From positions 1 through 54,649 of the forward strand of contig CAVAQT010000016.1 of the NCBI GenBank assembly GCA_963590855.1: a stretch of 54,649 nt of DNA, written 5' to 3'. The notes under the pieces were generated by a model. That model was not told the origin of the DNA and did not search any database. It saw only the letters and a program-made list of their open reading frames with translations. The translations under genes were made by a program, and so were the position numbers. This document shows positions 15,854 through 24,756 of this stretch, one piece after another; positions within the stretch are counted from its first letter, which is position 1; every line of letters begins with the position of its first letter. The DNA is from Ruminococcus_C sp963590855 (lineage in GTDB: Bacteria; Bacillota; Clostridia; Oscillospirales; Ruminococcaceae).

Positions 15854-17272
15854 TTACCCCAACAGCGACCGGTATAGTTCCACATACTTCTCCGCCGAAA
15901 CATTCCAGCTGTAGTCGCACTTCATGGCGTGGCGTACCAGAGCGTTCCACTTCCGCTTGTCGGTGAACAGGGCGCAGGCACGTTTCACAGCATCCAGCAT
16001 ATCGTATGCGTCATAGGTCTTGAAGGTAAAGCCGTTGCCATTTTTGCCGCCGGCATCAAAAACAGAGTCCTTCAGACCGCCGGTTTCCCGTACCACTGGA
16101 ATCGTGCCATACCGCATGGCAACCATCTGTGCCAGACCGCACGGCTCATTCTGAGACGGCATCAGGAAGATATCTGCGCCGCCGTAGATACGCCGTGCCA
16201 TTGCCGGGACAAAGCCAACTGTGACGTGAACCTGTTCCGGATACTCTGCCTGCATTTCCCGGAAAAAGTCCTCGTATAATTTTTCGCCGCTGCCCAGTAC
16301 CACAAACCGACAGCCCAGCTGCAGCATTTCCTGGAATGTCTGCTGTACCAGCTGGATGCCCTTATGTGCCACGAAGCGGGTGACAATTCCCACTACCGGT
16401 GCGTCCGAATCTGTCAGTCCGCATTCTTTCAGCAGAGCAGCACGGCACTCCTTTTTGCCTGCCATTTTGATGATAGAGTAATTCTTTTTCAGGTTGGGGT
16501 CAGTCTCCGGGTCATAGCCCGCCACGTCAATGCCGTTGAGAATGCCCACAACGCCGTCCTGCCGCCGTACCAGTGCGCGATCCATGCCGTAGGAATACCA
16601 CGGGTCGAGAATCTCCTTCGCATAGGTGGGGCTGACGGTTGTGACACGGTCTGCGGTTTCGATCGCACCTTTCATGAGGTTCACCATGCCGTCAAATTCC
16701 AGCAGGCTGGTGTGATAAGTCGGGATGCCCATCAGTTCTGTGACAACTTCTTTGCCGTAAACGCCCTGATACTGGATGTTATGGATGGTGTAGATAATGC
16801 GGATATTTTCAAATTCCTGATGATATTGATAGAGAACGCGGTAGAATACCGGAACCATAGCCGTCTGCCAGTCGTTGCAGTGAATGATGTCCGGCTTCCA
16901 GTCCAGCGCCGGCAGAATTTCCAGAACTGCACGGCTGAAAAAGACGAACCGCTCGCAGTCATCATAAAAGCCGTACATCCCATCCCGCATGAAGTAATAG
17001 GGATTATCCAGGAGGTAATAGGTGACATTTCCGGTTTGGATGGTGTAGATGCCGCAATACTGCTTGCGCCAGCCCACCTCTACCGTGATATCCTTGAGAT
17101 AGGTCATTTTGTTGCGGACTTCCGGTGTAACACTGCGGTACAGCGGCATCACTACGCGGCAGTCCATTTCTTCTTTCTGGCTCAGGGCAGCCGGCAGAGA
17201 ACCAGCCACATCTGCCAATCCGCCGGATGCGGCAAAGGGCAGGGCTTCACTGGCAGCAAATAAAATTTTCAT
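15854..17272 (-). CDS. glgA: Glycogen synthase
   Basis: A GT5 family ADP-glucose:glucan transferase that extends the alpha-1,4 chain. The N-terminal ADP-glucose-binding opening is MKILFAASEALPFAASGGLADVAGSLP, with Ser where many homologues have Lys-Thr before GGL. Later motifs are IIHCNDWQTAMVP, IYTIHNIQYQG, GILNGIDV, VGIVTRFVAHKG and MPSQNEPCGLAQMVAMRYGTIPVVR. I start it at 17272 (471 aa of product plus stop) because AAGGAG lies just upstream; the open frame extends 41 codons further but that part has no similarity. It is the last of four glycogen genes in glgB-glgC-glgD-glgA order. Confidence 0.95.
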   Translation of the reverse strand: MKILFAASEALPFAASGGLADVAGSLPAALSQKEEMDCRVVMPLYRSVTPEVRNKMTYLKDITVEVGWRKQYCGIYTIQTGNVTYYLLDNPYYFMRDGMYGFYDDCERFVFFSRAVLEILPALDWKPDIIHCNDWQTAMVPVFYRVLYQYHQEFENIRIIYTIHNIQYQGVYGKEVVTELMGIPTYHTSLLEFDGMVNLMKGAIETADRVTTVSPTYAKEILDPWYSYGMDRALVRRQDGVVGILNGIDVAGYDPETDPNLKKNYSIIKMAGKKECRAALLKECGLTDSDAPVVGIVTRFVAHKGIQLVQQTFQEMLQLGCRFVVLGSGEKLYEDFFREMQAEYPEQVHVTVGFVPAMARRIYGGADIFLMPSQNEPCGLAQMVAMRYGTIPVVRETGGLKDSVFDAGGKNGNGFTFKTYDAYDMLDAVKRACALFTDKRKWNALVRHAMKCDYSWNVSAEKYVELYRSLLG

Positions 17273-17456
17273 TTTCGACACTCCTTCTATGGCGGCAGCA
17301 ACCTTTTGTGCTGCATAAGCGGCACTGCATACAAAAATCTGCGGCATTGCCGAAAACTGCCGTATGAACCGTTTCACAGACAAATGCCTGTGCATGCCGG
17401 TCGCATACGGCAGAAATTTCTATTTCAAACGGGATCTCAAACACATGGAAATGTGT
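17273..17456 (-). other. glgD-glgA intergenic interval
   Basis: A 184-base gap, longer than the other gaps in the operon. A short hairpin (AAACACAT / ATGTGTTT) follows the glgD stop directly, and a long-range inverted repeat CTGCCGTATG / CATACGGCAG spans about 17356-17412. These may tune glgA expression; I see no clear promoter. Confidence 0.4.
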
Positions 17457-18581
17457 TTAGATGGTGGCCTTCTTTCCCAGGTACAGCGGATATTCCGGAG
17501 AACCGGTCAGAACGCGGTTTGCAGAGATGGTAACATTCTTATCGGCAACGATGGCATCAATGTTGCAGCCTTCGCCGATCTCAGTACCCTGCATCAGTAC
17601 GCAGTTGCGGACAACAGCGCCCTTGGCGATCTTGACGCCGCGGAACAGGACACAGTTTTCTACCGTGCCTTCGATCATGCAGCCGTCTGCCACCAGGGAA
17701 TTTTTCACGCTGGATTCCAGACCGTATTTTACCGGTGCATTGTCGCCGACCTTGGTGTAGATCGGAGCTTCGCTATTGAACACGTTGTTGCGGATCTTGG
17801 TGTCCAGCAGTGCCAGATTTGCCTTATAGTAAGCTTCCAGGCTGTCGATCTTGTAGAAGCAGCCCTTGTGCTCATATGCCTTAAAGACAAATTCGTCCTT
17901 GCGTGCCTGGAGCAGGTCACGGATGAGGCTCTTCTGGTTCTTGCTGATGGCTTCCAGAACCACCTGCTTCAGGAAATCCGTGGTCATGATGAACATATCC
18001 AGAGAGATGTTGCACTCGCCGGCAAGCATGGGATTGGTGAGGACTTCCTTGATGGTGTTTTCCTCATCGATCTGCAGGATGCAGCCGTTGGTGCTCTTAT
18101 CGCGGTTGTACAGTCCCTTGGCATAGATCACGGTGATGTCTGCGCCGCTGTTCTGGTGCTGCGTCAGAGCGTCGGTAAAGTCGATGGTGGTTACCAGATC
18201 GCTGTTTGCCAGAACCACATACTCTGCCTTGGTGTGCTCCACAAAGCTCCAGATGTTGCTCAGCGCTTCCAGACGTCCCTGGTATGTACCGCCGCCGACC
18301 TGGCTGAACGGCGGCAGCAGATGCAGACCGCCCTTTTTCCGTGCCAGATCCCATTCACGGCCGGAGCCCAGGTGATCCAGCAGAGAGCCATAGTTGGACT
18401 TGGTGATGACACCGACCTCAGAGATGCCGGAGTTTACCATATTGGAAAGCGGAAAGTCTACCATGCGGTAACGTCCGCCGTAGGGAATCGAGCCCATCGT
18501 CCGCAGTTTAGTCAGATCAATGACTGCGGAGTCGTTGATGCTTGCAAAAATTAAACCTAAAACATTTTGATTGATACTCAT
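17457..18581 (-). CDS. glgD: Glucose-1-phosphate adenylyltransferase subunit GlgD
   Basis: The second, regulatory subunit of the Firmicutes ADP-glucose pyrophosphorylase. It aligns throughout with GlgC (SIPYGGRYRMVDFPLSNMVNSGI, then the C-terminal left-handed beta-helix with repeats such as VGDNAPVKYGLESSVKNSLV). The catalytic GG-x-G-x-RL nucleotide loop is replaced by LIFASINDSAVIDLT, so it is unlikely to be an active enzyme alone. In relatives GlgD binds GlgC and raises its activity. The gene starts 15 bases after glgC, consistent with joint translation. Confidence 0.95.
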   Translation of the reverse strand: MSINQNVLGLIFASINDSAVIDLTKLRTMGSIPYGGRYRMVDFPLSNMVNSGISEVGVITKSNYGSLLDHLGSGREWDLARKKGGLHLLPPFSQVGGGTYQGRLEALSNIWSFVEHTKAEYVVLANSDLVTTIDFTDALTQHQNSGADITVIYAKGLYNRDKSTNGCILQIDEENTIKEVLTNPMLAGECNISLDMFIMTTDFLKQVVLEAISKNQKSLIRDLLQARKDEFVFKAYEHKGCFYKIDSLEAYYKANLALLDTKIRNNVFNSEAPIYTKVGDNAPVKYGLESSVKNSLVADGCMIEGTVENCVLFRGVKIAKGAVVRNCVLMQGTEIGEGCNIDAIVADKNVTISANRVLTGSPEYPLYLGKKATI

Positions 18582-18596
18582 TGTACGCCACCGCCT

Positions 18597-19799
18597 TTAC
18601 AGATTTTCGGAAATAATTTCTTTCGGAAGAACGCGCTTGCCGGAAGAGATGGTGATATTATGACCGAGAACGGCGATGCCCCAGTCTTCGCGGTTGGGAA
18701 CAGATTCCGGATTCATGCCGATCATTGCGTCGGATTCTACCACGCAGTTTTCACCGATGATGGCGTACTCTACCACGGCATTTTTCTTGATGGTGGTGCC
18801 GGGCATAACGATGCTGTACTTGACCGATGCACCCTCTTCAATGGTAACGCCGGAGGAGATGATGGAGAAGTCCACTGTGCCGTCTACGACGCTGCCCTCT
18901 GTAATCATAGAGTTTTCAACATGTGCGTTTGCACCGATATACTGCGGCGGCATGTTGTTGTGACGGGAATATACCTTCCAGTCTGGATCGTACAGGTTCA
19001 GCGGTACGTTCGGGCTGAGCAGATCCATGTTTGCTTCCCACAGACTGTCCAGTGTGCCGACGTCCTTCCAGTAGCCCTCGAACTCATAGGCGAACAGACG
19101 CTCATCATTTGCCAGCATTGCCGGGATGATGTCCTTACCGAAGTCCTTGGAGCCGGTGTTGGCGTTTTCATTCTCAATGAGGTACTTGCGCAGCTTTTCC
19201 CAGGTGAACACATAGATGCCCATAGAAGCCAGAGTGGATTTCGGTTCCTTTGGCTTTTCGGTAAAGTCTACGATTCTGCCGCTTTCGTCACAGGTCATGA
19301 TGCCGAAACGGGATGCTTCCGAACGGGGAACATCAATGACAGCGATAGTGCTGTCTGCCTGGTTGGCAATGTGATAATCCAGCATCTTGGAGTAGTCCAT
19401 TTTGTAGATGTGGTCACCGCCCAGAACAATGACATATTCCGGATCATAGCGCTCGATAAACGCCATGTTCTGATAGATCGCATTGGCAGTGCCCTCATAC
19501 CAGGATGCGCCTGCTGCGGTCTGATACGGCGGAAGAACATGTACACCGCCGTGCATTTTGTCCAGATCCCACGGCTGACCGTTGCCGATGTACTCATTCA
19601 GCACCATCGGCTGATACTGTGTCAGAACGCCGACAGTATCAATGCCGGAGTTGATGCAGTTGGAAAGCGGAAAGTCGATGAAGCGGTTTTTACCGCCATA
19701 GGGGATTGCCGGTTTTGCAACTTTTTGAGTCAGGGCATACAGCCGGCTGCCCTGTCCGCCAGCCAACAGCATGGCGACGCACTTTTTCTTGATCTTCAT
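18597..19799 (-). CDS. glgC: Glucose-1-phosphate adenylyltransferase, catalytic subunit
   Basis: Makes ADP-glucose from ATP and glucose 1-phosphate, the committed step of glycogen synthesis. The nucleotide loop LAGGQGSRLYALT is intact and is followed by KPAIPYGGKNRFIDFPLSNCINSG. The sugar-phosphate region includes VLGGDHIYKMDYSKML and VDFTEKPKEP, and the C-terminal beta-helix follows (YIGANAHVENSMITEGSVVDG). The 400-aa length is normal. AGGAGG precedes the ATG. It lies between glgB and glgD in the operon. Confidence 0.96.
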   Translation of the reverse strand: MKIKKKCVAMLLAGGQGSRLYALTQKVAKPAIPYGGKNRFIDFPLSNCINSGIDTVGVLTQYQPMVLNEYIGNGQPWDLDKMHGGVHVLPPYQTAAGASWYEGTANAIYQNMAFIERYDPEYVIVLGGDHIYKMDYSKMLDYHIANQADSTIAVIDVPRSEASRFGIMTCDESGRIVDFTEKPKEPKSTLASMGIYVFTWEKLRKYLIENENANTGSKDFGKDIIPAMLANDERLFAYEFEGYWKDVGTLDSLWEANMDLLSPNVPLNLYDPDWKVYSRHNNMPPQYIGANAHVENSMITEGSVVDGTVDFSIISSGVTIEEGASVKYSIVMPGTTIKKNAVVEYAIIGENCVVESDAMIGMNPESVPNREDWGIAVLGHNITISSGKRVLPKEIISENL

Positions 19800-19866
19800 G
19801 ATATTCCTCCTAATATAAATTCAAAACTTCCTGATGGAATTGCTGACAATGGAAATCGCAGAGCGT

Positions 19867-21888
19867 TTATGAAGGCATCTGCTTGGTCTTTTTTGCGGTT
19901 TCGGATGCGCGGACAGCCGGTTTTTTGACAGTTGCCTTTTTCGGCTTGTCGGCCGCGTTCTTGGCAGCGGCAGTTTTCCGCGGCGCGCGTTTCTTTACCG
20001 GTGTATATTTCAGATACAGCACAGACAACGGTGCAAGGGTCAGAGAAATGCACTGCTCAAAGCCATGCATGGGAATCGGCAGCGTCTGGAATTTCTTTTC
20101 CGTTATGCCGCTTCCGCCATAAACTGCTGCGTCTGTATTGAATACGGTCTGATATCTGCCCTCCTTCGGTACGCCGATCTTATAATCGTTGCGCTGTACC
20201 GGACAGAAGTTGCAGACTGCGATGACTTCGTTTCCGTCGTCGTCGATCCGCCGAAAGGCGATGACGCTCTGCTGATAGTCATCATGGGAGATCCAGCTGA
20301 AGCCCTGCCAGGAGTCGTCGTCCTGCCAGAGAGCGGCATTGTCCAGATAGAACTTGTTCAGATCCTGTGAGAACTGCTCCATCTGCTTGTGCGCCGGCTG
20401 TTCCAAGAGTCCCCAGTCCAGCTGCGCCTCATAGTTCCACTCGTTTTTCTGTGCAAATTCCTGCCCCATAAAGAGCAGCTTCTTGCCGGGATGCGCCATC
20501 ATGTAGCCCAGAAATGCCCGGTAGGAGGCAAACTTTTCTTCCTCTGTCTGACCGCTCATCTTTTCCAGCATGGAGCATTTTCCGTAGACGATCTCGTCGT
20601 GGGAGATGGGGAGAATATAGTTCTCCGAGAAGCAGTAGAAGAAAGAAAAGGTCAGTTTATCGTGATTGAATGCCCGATAGATGGGATCCAGTGAAATATA
20701 GCTGAGCATGTCATTCATCCAGCCCATGTTCCACTTGAAGTTGAATCCCAGACCGCCCATATCTGTGGGCTTGGTGACCATCGGCCATGCGGTGGATTCT
20801 TCCGCGATCATGAGAATGTCCGGGTTGCGGGAGAATGCGGCTTCGTTCAGATGCCGCAGAAAGTCCACAGCCTCCAGGTTCTCGTGTCCGCCGTAGACGT
20901 TGGGACGCCATTCGCCGTCCTGCCGGTCATAGTCCAGATAGAGCATAGAGGCAACTGCGTCCACGCGGAGACCGTCCAGATGGAAGTCCTCCAGCCAGCA
21001 GCATGCACTGGAGATCAGGAACGAGCATACCTCACCCTTGCTGTAGTCAAACACTCTTGTGCCCCAGCCCTTGTGCTCCATTTTCAGAGGGTCGGCATAT
21101 TCATAGCAGTATGTACCGTCGAACTCGCACAGTCCCATGGAATCCTTCGGAAAATGCGCCGGAACCCAGTCCAGGATAACGCCGATGCCGGCTTGATGGA
21201 ACATGTCGATCATCTTGCGGAAGTCGTCCGGCGTACCGTGCCGGGAGGTCGGTGCAAAATATCCGGTTACCTGATACCCCCACGAGCCGTCAAAGGGATA
21301 TTCCGTCAGCGGCATAAATTCGATGTGGGTATAGGACATTTTTTTCAGATAAGGGATGATCTCTTCTGCAAAACCAATATAGCTGGGGAACTTTTCCTCC
21401 GGCTTGTGCTTCCAGGAGGAGATGTTCACCTCATAGATGTTCATGGGACTTTTGTAGGGAACATGCTTTTTCTTTTCTAGCATCCATTCCCGGTCGCCCC
21501 ATGTATATTCGCTTTCAAACAGCTTGGAGGCAGTGCCGGGGCGGCGCTCATAATGCGCTGCATAGGGATCTGCCTTGTCCAAAATGCGGCCGTCAGCCGT
21601 TTCAATGCTGTATTTATAACTGTCAAATTGCTTCAGGCGGGGCAGTTCGGCTTCCCAGACGGTATCTGAGATCTTATGCATGGGATTGCTGCTGCGGTCC
21701 CAGTTGTTGAACGAGCCGATCACGGACACGCTTTTGGCGTGAGGTGCCCAGACGCGGAAACGGTAAAATTGTCCTCTTCCGCGGCGGAATGGATGCGCGC
21801 CGAAGAATTTGTGTGCTTCAAAGTTTTTTCCCTGATGGAACAGGTATAATGGAAAATCATTTGCGGTGGATTTCTGCGTTGATTGCAT
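19867..21888 (-). CDS. glgB: 1,4-alpha-glucan branching enzyme with basic tail
   Basis: A GH13 enzyme that makes the alpha-1,6 branches of glycogen. It has a CBM48-type N-terminal domain (FYRFRVWAPHAKSVSVIGSFNNWD), then the catalytic barrel with VNISSWK, HIEFMPLTEYPFDGSWGYQVTGYFAPTSR in two overlapping signature segments, DGLRVDAVASML (nucleophile Asp), MIAEESTAWP (acid Glu) and PISHDEIVYGK. The enzyme should end near LKYTPVKKRA; an extra 40 or so residues rich in Lys and Ala follow, resembling a histone-H1-like tail. I start at 21888 because AAGGAGGGG is well placed, ignoring ten upstream codons. Confidence 0.95.
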   Translation of the reverse strand: MQSTQKSTANDFPLYLFHQGKNFEAHKFFGAHPFRRGRGQFYRFRVWAPHAKSVSVIGSFNNWDRSSNPMHKISDTVWEAELPRLKQFDSYKYSIETADGRILDKADPYAAHYERRPGTASKLFESEYTWGDREWMLEKKKHVPYKSPMNIYEVNISSWKHKPEEKFPSYIGFAEEIIPYLKKMSYTHIEFMPLTEYPFDGSWGYQVTGYFAPTSRHGTPDDFRKMIDMFHQAGIGVILDWVPAHFPKDSMGLCEFDGTYCYEYADPLKMEHKGWGTRVFDYSKGEVCSFLISSACCWLEDFHLDGLRVDAVASMLYLDYDRQDGEWRPNVYGGHENLEAVDFLRHLNEAAFSRNPDILMIAEESTAWPMVTKPTDMGGLGFNFKWNMGWMNDMLSYISLDPIYRAFNHDKLTFSFFYCFSENYILPISHDEIVYGKCSMLEKMSGQTEEEKFASYRAFLGYMMAHPGKKLLFMGQEFAQKNEWNYEAQLDWGLLEQPAHKQMEQFSQDLNKFYLDNAALWQDDDSWQGFSWISHDDYQQSVIAFRRIDDDGNEVIAVCNFCPVQRNDYKIGVPKEGRYQTVFNTDAAVYGGSGITEKKFQTLPIPMHGFEQCISLTLAPLSVLYLKYTPVKKRAPRKTAAAKNAADKPKKATVKKPAVRASETAKKTKQMPS

Positions 21889-21918
21889 AGCATACCCCTC
21901 CTTTTGTTTTCTATTCAT

Positions 21919-21947
21919 ATTTTAACATATATAAGATACTATTGCAA
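21919..21947 (-). promoter_or_regulatory. Promoter for the glycogen operon
   Basis: TTGCAA (21942-21947) and TAAAAT (21919-21924) on the minus strand have a 17-base spacer, about 30 bases upstream of the glgB start. Confidence 0.75.
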
Positions 21948-22059
21948 GTTATTTTTTGGCTAACTAGTAAATTTCATAGAATCAAACATATTTGAACTTG
22001 ATAATTCGTCATATTGCACAAATAGAAAGACGTGTCATAAATGCTGTATGGCTTTTCTG

Positions 22060-24306
22060 TTACGCCGGCAGAAGCCGCGCCGCACAAACTGTCACATCAT
22101 CCCGGCGGCTGCCGCCTGCAAATATTTCTGCCTTGTCACAAATTTCCATGACAATCTGCTCCAGGTCACTGCTGCTCTCCAGGAGTTGCCGGATCAGGGG
22201 ATAGGCGTCCTCGCTGACGCCGTCGGAAAGCATCAGGATAATGTCATCCGGGCAGAGCGAGACGCGCCGGACGGCGGTTTCGCCCTCCGGCTCCAATCCC
22301 AATGGGAATGTCTCGGCGCTGATGCGGGAGACTTTTCCGGCATGGCGGATCAGAGTGGCTGCGGCACCGGATTTCATCACAGTCAGCTTTCCGTCATCCA
22401 GATCGAACTGTGCCACATCCAGTGTGGCGAAGGTCTCCTGGGGGGACTTTGTCAGAAGCAGTCCGTTCATCATGCGTACTGCGGCAGTGCCGGAGATGCC
22501 GCCGCAGATGAACTTTCGGAACAGTTCAGTTGTCATGCGGGATTCGATGGCGGCATTTTTGCCGGTGCCCATGCCGTCTGAAAGAACGAGACAGGGATTT
22601 CCGGCGCTGTCAGTAAAGAGGATCGTGGTGTCTCCGGAGATGGTCTCCTGACTGGCGTGCAGCGCAGAGGTGAAGTGCTCCAGACGATACTTGGGACGCT
22701 GGCAAAGCCGATAGCGCACCGTCTCACCGGAATAGATGGGGTCGAGTTCTTCCAATGTCAGGTTCAGCGATTCCGAGAGAATGTGCCGGATCGTAGGCAG
22801 ACACCCGTCCAGTTCTCTCCCGGTGCAGTGCATTTCGATCATCAGACGGTCAGATGGCGTGTGGTACACTGCGGCAGAATCACAGGGATAGCCATAGTGC
22901 AGCAGCTTTCTGCGGACGGTCTCACTCAGTTCGCTGCTGTAGCGGATGTGCAGATGGGAACTGGTAGAGGCGAGGATGTCCTCTGCGGCGGCGAGCTGTT
23001 CCAGCAAAACCGTGCGGCTTTCTGCGGTGCGCGCTGCCAGGAATCGTGCTTTCCGGCGGGATTCAGCGTGTCGGGAAAACAGTGCCCGGAGACGTTCCTT
23101 CCGGCAGCAATGCGCCAGTTCTTCCGGGATGGGCGGCAGATCTGCACTGACATGGCTTTCCATTTTCCGGAATCCGGCGAGGGTTTCCTCATAGGCAGAT
23201 TCCCAGCAGCGCAGCTTGTTCCGGCAGCTGCTGCAAACTGTTTCGCAGACTTCGCGCGTTACGTCACCGGTAGTCTCTTCCTGGGGCAAAATGGCTGCGA
23301 TGGCGTCAGTGTCTTCCCGGACGCTGCGGATGGCATCTGCCATATACCGCAGCCGTTCAGACAGCGGAAGCGTGTGGTCAGCACAATCGGGCAGATCGGT
23401 AACAAGCCACTTGTCCAGCCAGCTGCTGTCCAGAAACAGAAATGCAGCGCTGCCCAGAAAAAGATCTACAATGGCAGATACCTGGAGCAGGCTTGTCCCA
23501 AAGGTAATAAGCGCCATAAGAGAAAACAGAAAGAACACACCGGCGATGAGAAAACGGTTCTTGTCGGCGAGATATCCCACCAGCAGACCGCCCACCGGAA
23601 GGATCAGCAGCGGCAGTCCGGCTTCGGGTGCACCCAGAATTGCACCGCATGCCGTGAGCGCGCCGCAGATCACGCCGCCGGCGCAACGGAATTTCTTTGC
23701 TCCGATCAGAGTGATGGCGGTACTGAGCACGCAGCCGGCATTCATGGCAGGAATACCGTAACAGCTGAATGCCGCAATGGACAAAATGAGCACGACTGCG
23801 GCAGCGCAGCCGTCTGTGGAGCGAAGCGGGATCTTTCCGGTGCTGCGGACACTGGAAAACACCGCATGCATAAAATAGGAGGCGCAGCCGGTGAGCGCAG
23901 CAGTCATGGTATAACCGATCACCTCTGCGCCGCTGGCGTGGAAAACCAGAGAGACGGCGATCCCGGAGAGAAAGACGCAGATCCCAGTGCTGCATGCCAT
24001 GCCGGCTGCGGTTTTTGCCGGCCGCTTCATGATCCGCAGGCAGACGACAACCACCAGCGCAAACAAAAGCGGCAGATTGCTCAGCATGGTGTCTGAGATC
24101 AGGTAGGAGATCAGACTGCCGACAAGCACTGCCACTGCGCCAGGCGCGCTGAGGTTGGCGGCGATGGCAATGGGCAGGGGAGAAGTCATAGTGCCGACAT
24201 ACGTTCCGGCGAGGAGCAGACCGGAGAGAAATCCGCCGCCGGTCTCGCAGAGCATGCGCGGCGCACGGGGTCGGCGGAGCAGTTGTGAATGGTTGGTCTT
24301 ATGCAT
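22060..24306 (-). CDS. spoIIE: Stage II sporulation protein E (PP2C phosphatase)
   Basis: SpoIIE dephosphorylates SpoIIAA to switch on sigma-F in the forespore. The N-terminal third is strongly hydrophobic with about ten membrane segments (from FLSGLLLAGTYVGTM to VDLFLGSAAFLFLD). A cysteine-bearing middle region follows (VCETVCSSCRNKLRCWESAY). The C-terminal PP2C domain carries LVLSDGMGTGKNAAIESR and ILMLSDGVSEDAYP, the metal-binding aspartate motifs of this family. I start at 24306 (MHKTNHSQ), preceded by AAAGGA; the frame is open 102 codons further but non-homologous. Its presence indicates that the organism can form, or recently could form, endospores. Confidence 0.95.
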   Translation of the reverse strand: MHKTNHSQLLRRPRAPRMLCETGGGFLSGLLLAGTYVGTMTSPLPIAIAANLSAPGAVAVLVGSLISYLISDTMLSNLPLLFALVVVVCLRIMKRPAKTAAGMACSTGICVFLSGIAVSLVFHASGAEVIGYTMTAALTGCASYFMHAVFSSVRSTGKIPLRSTDGCAAAVVLILSIAAFSCYGIPAMNAGCVLSTAITLIGAKKFRCAGGVICGALTACGAILGAPEAGLPLLILPVGGLLVGYLADKNRFLIAGVFFLFSLMALITFGTSLLQVSAIVDLFLGSAAFLFLDSSWLDKWLVTDLPDCADHTLPLSERLRYMADAIRSVREDTDAIAAILPQEETTGDVTREVCETVCSSCRNKLRCWESAYEETLAGFRKMESHVSADLPPIPEELAHCCRKERLRALFSRHAESRRKARFLAARTAESRTVLLEQLAAAEDILASTSSHLHIRYSSELSETVRRKLLHYGYPCDSAAVYHTPSDRLMIEMHCTGRELDGCLPTIRHILSESLNLTLEELDPIYSGETVRYRLCQRPKYRLEHFTSALHASQETISGDTTILFTDSAGNPCLVLSDGMGTGKNAAIESRMTTELFRKFICGGISGTAAVRMMNGLLLTKSPQETFATLDVAQFDLDDGKLTVMKSGAAATLIRHAGKVSRISAETFPLGLEPEGETAVRRVSLCPDDIILMLSDGVSEDAYPLIRQLLESSSDLEQIVMEICDKAEIFAGGSRRDDVTVCAARLLPA

Positions 24307-24618
24307 GATAAAAACGTCCTTTCTTTGTGCGGTTTTGCCCTGCGGTTCGACTGCGGCGGCAGGGCCTTGCACACAGTTGCATCCTCTATTATAGCGACGC
24401 GGTAAAAAAATATCTGTCAGAATCTCTTGCACCATTATGGGACAATCTGCATGAATCTGCACCAGTGCGCCGGGCAATCGGGAGGCACTGCGTTTCCGGT
24501 CAGTCCGGGGTGATTTCAGGGAGAAAACCGTCTGTGAGCACATCGAGAGCTGCATGATTCTGGAACATGGCAAACATAAAAATGGGGCTTTGAGGTGTGA
24601 ATAAAATGGCATTCTATC

Positions 24619-24647
24619 TTGACTAGTACATGGAAAAGTGATATAAT
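24619..24647 (+). promoter_or_regulatory. Promoter for the cohesin-like/dockerin protein
   Basis: TTGACT (24619-24624) and TATAAT (24642-24647) with a 17-base spacer. The leader of about 100 bases contains a hairpin CTGTCTG / CAGACAG at about 24703-24731. Confidence 0.8.
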
Positions 24648-24756
24648 AAATAATGGAATCATTGCCAAGCGGCGGTGGTATGCGAATTGTTATGGACTTT
24701 TCTGTCTGCGCATGGCTTTTCGGCAGACAGGTTTTCTACAAGAGGAGAGTGGGAAA

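Noticed and set aside
18567..19928. 453-codon frame opposite glgC
   Set aside because: Antisense shadow of a well-conserved gene with known product.
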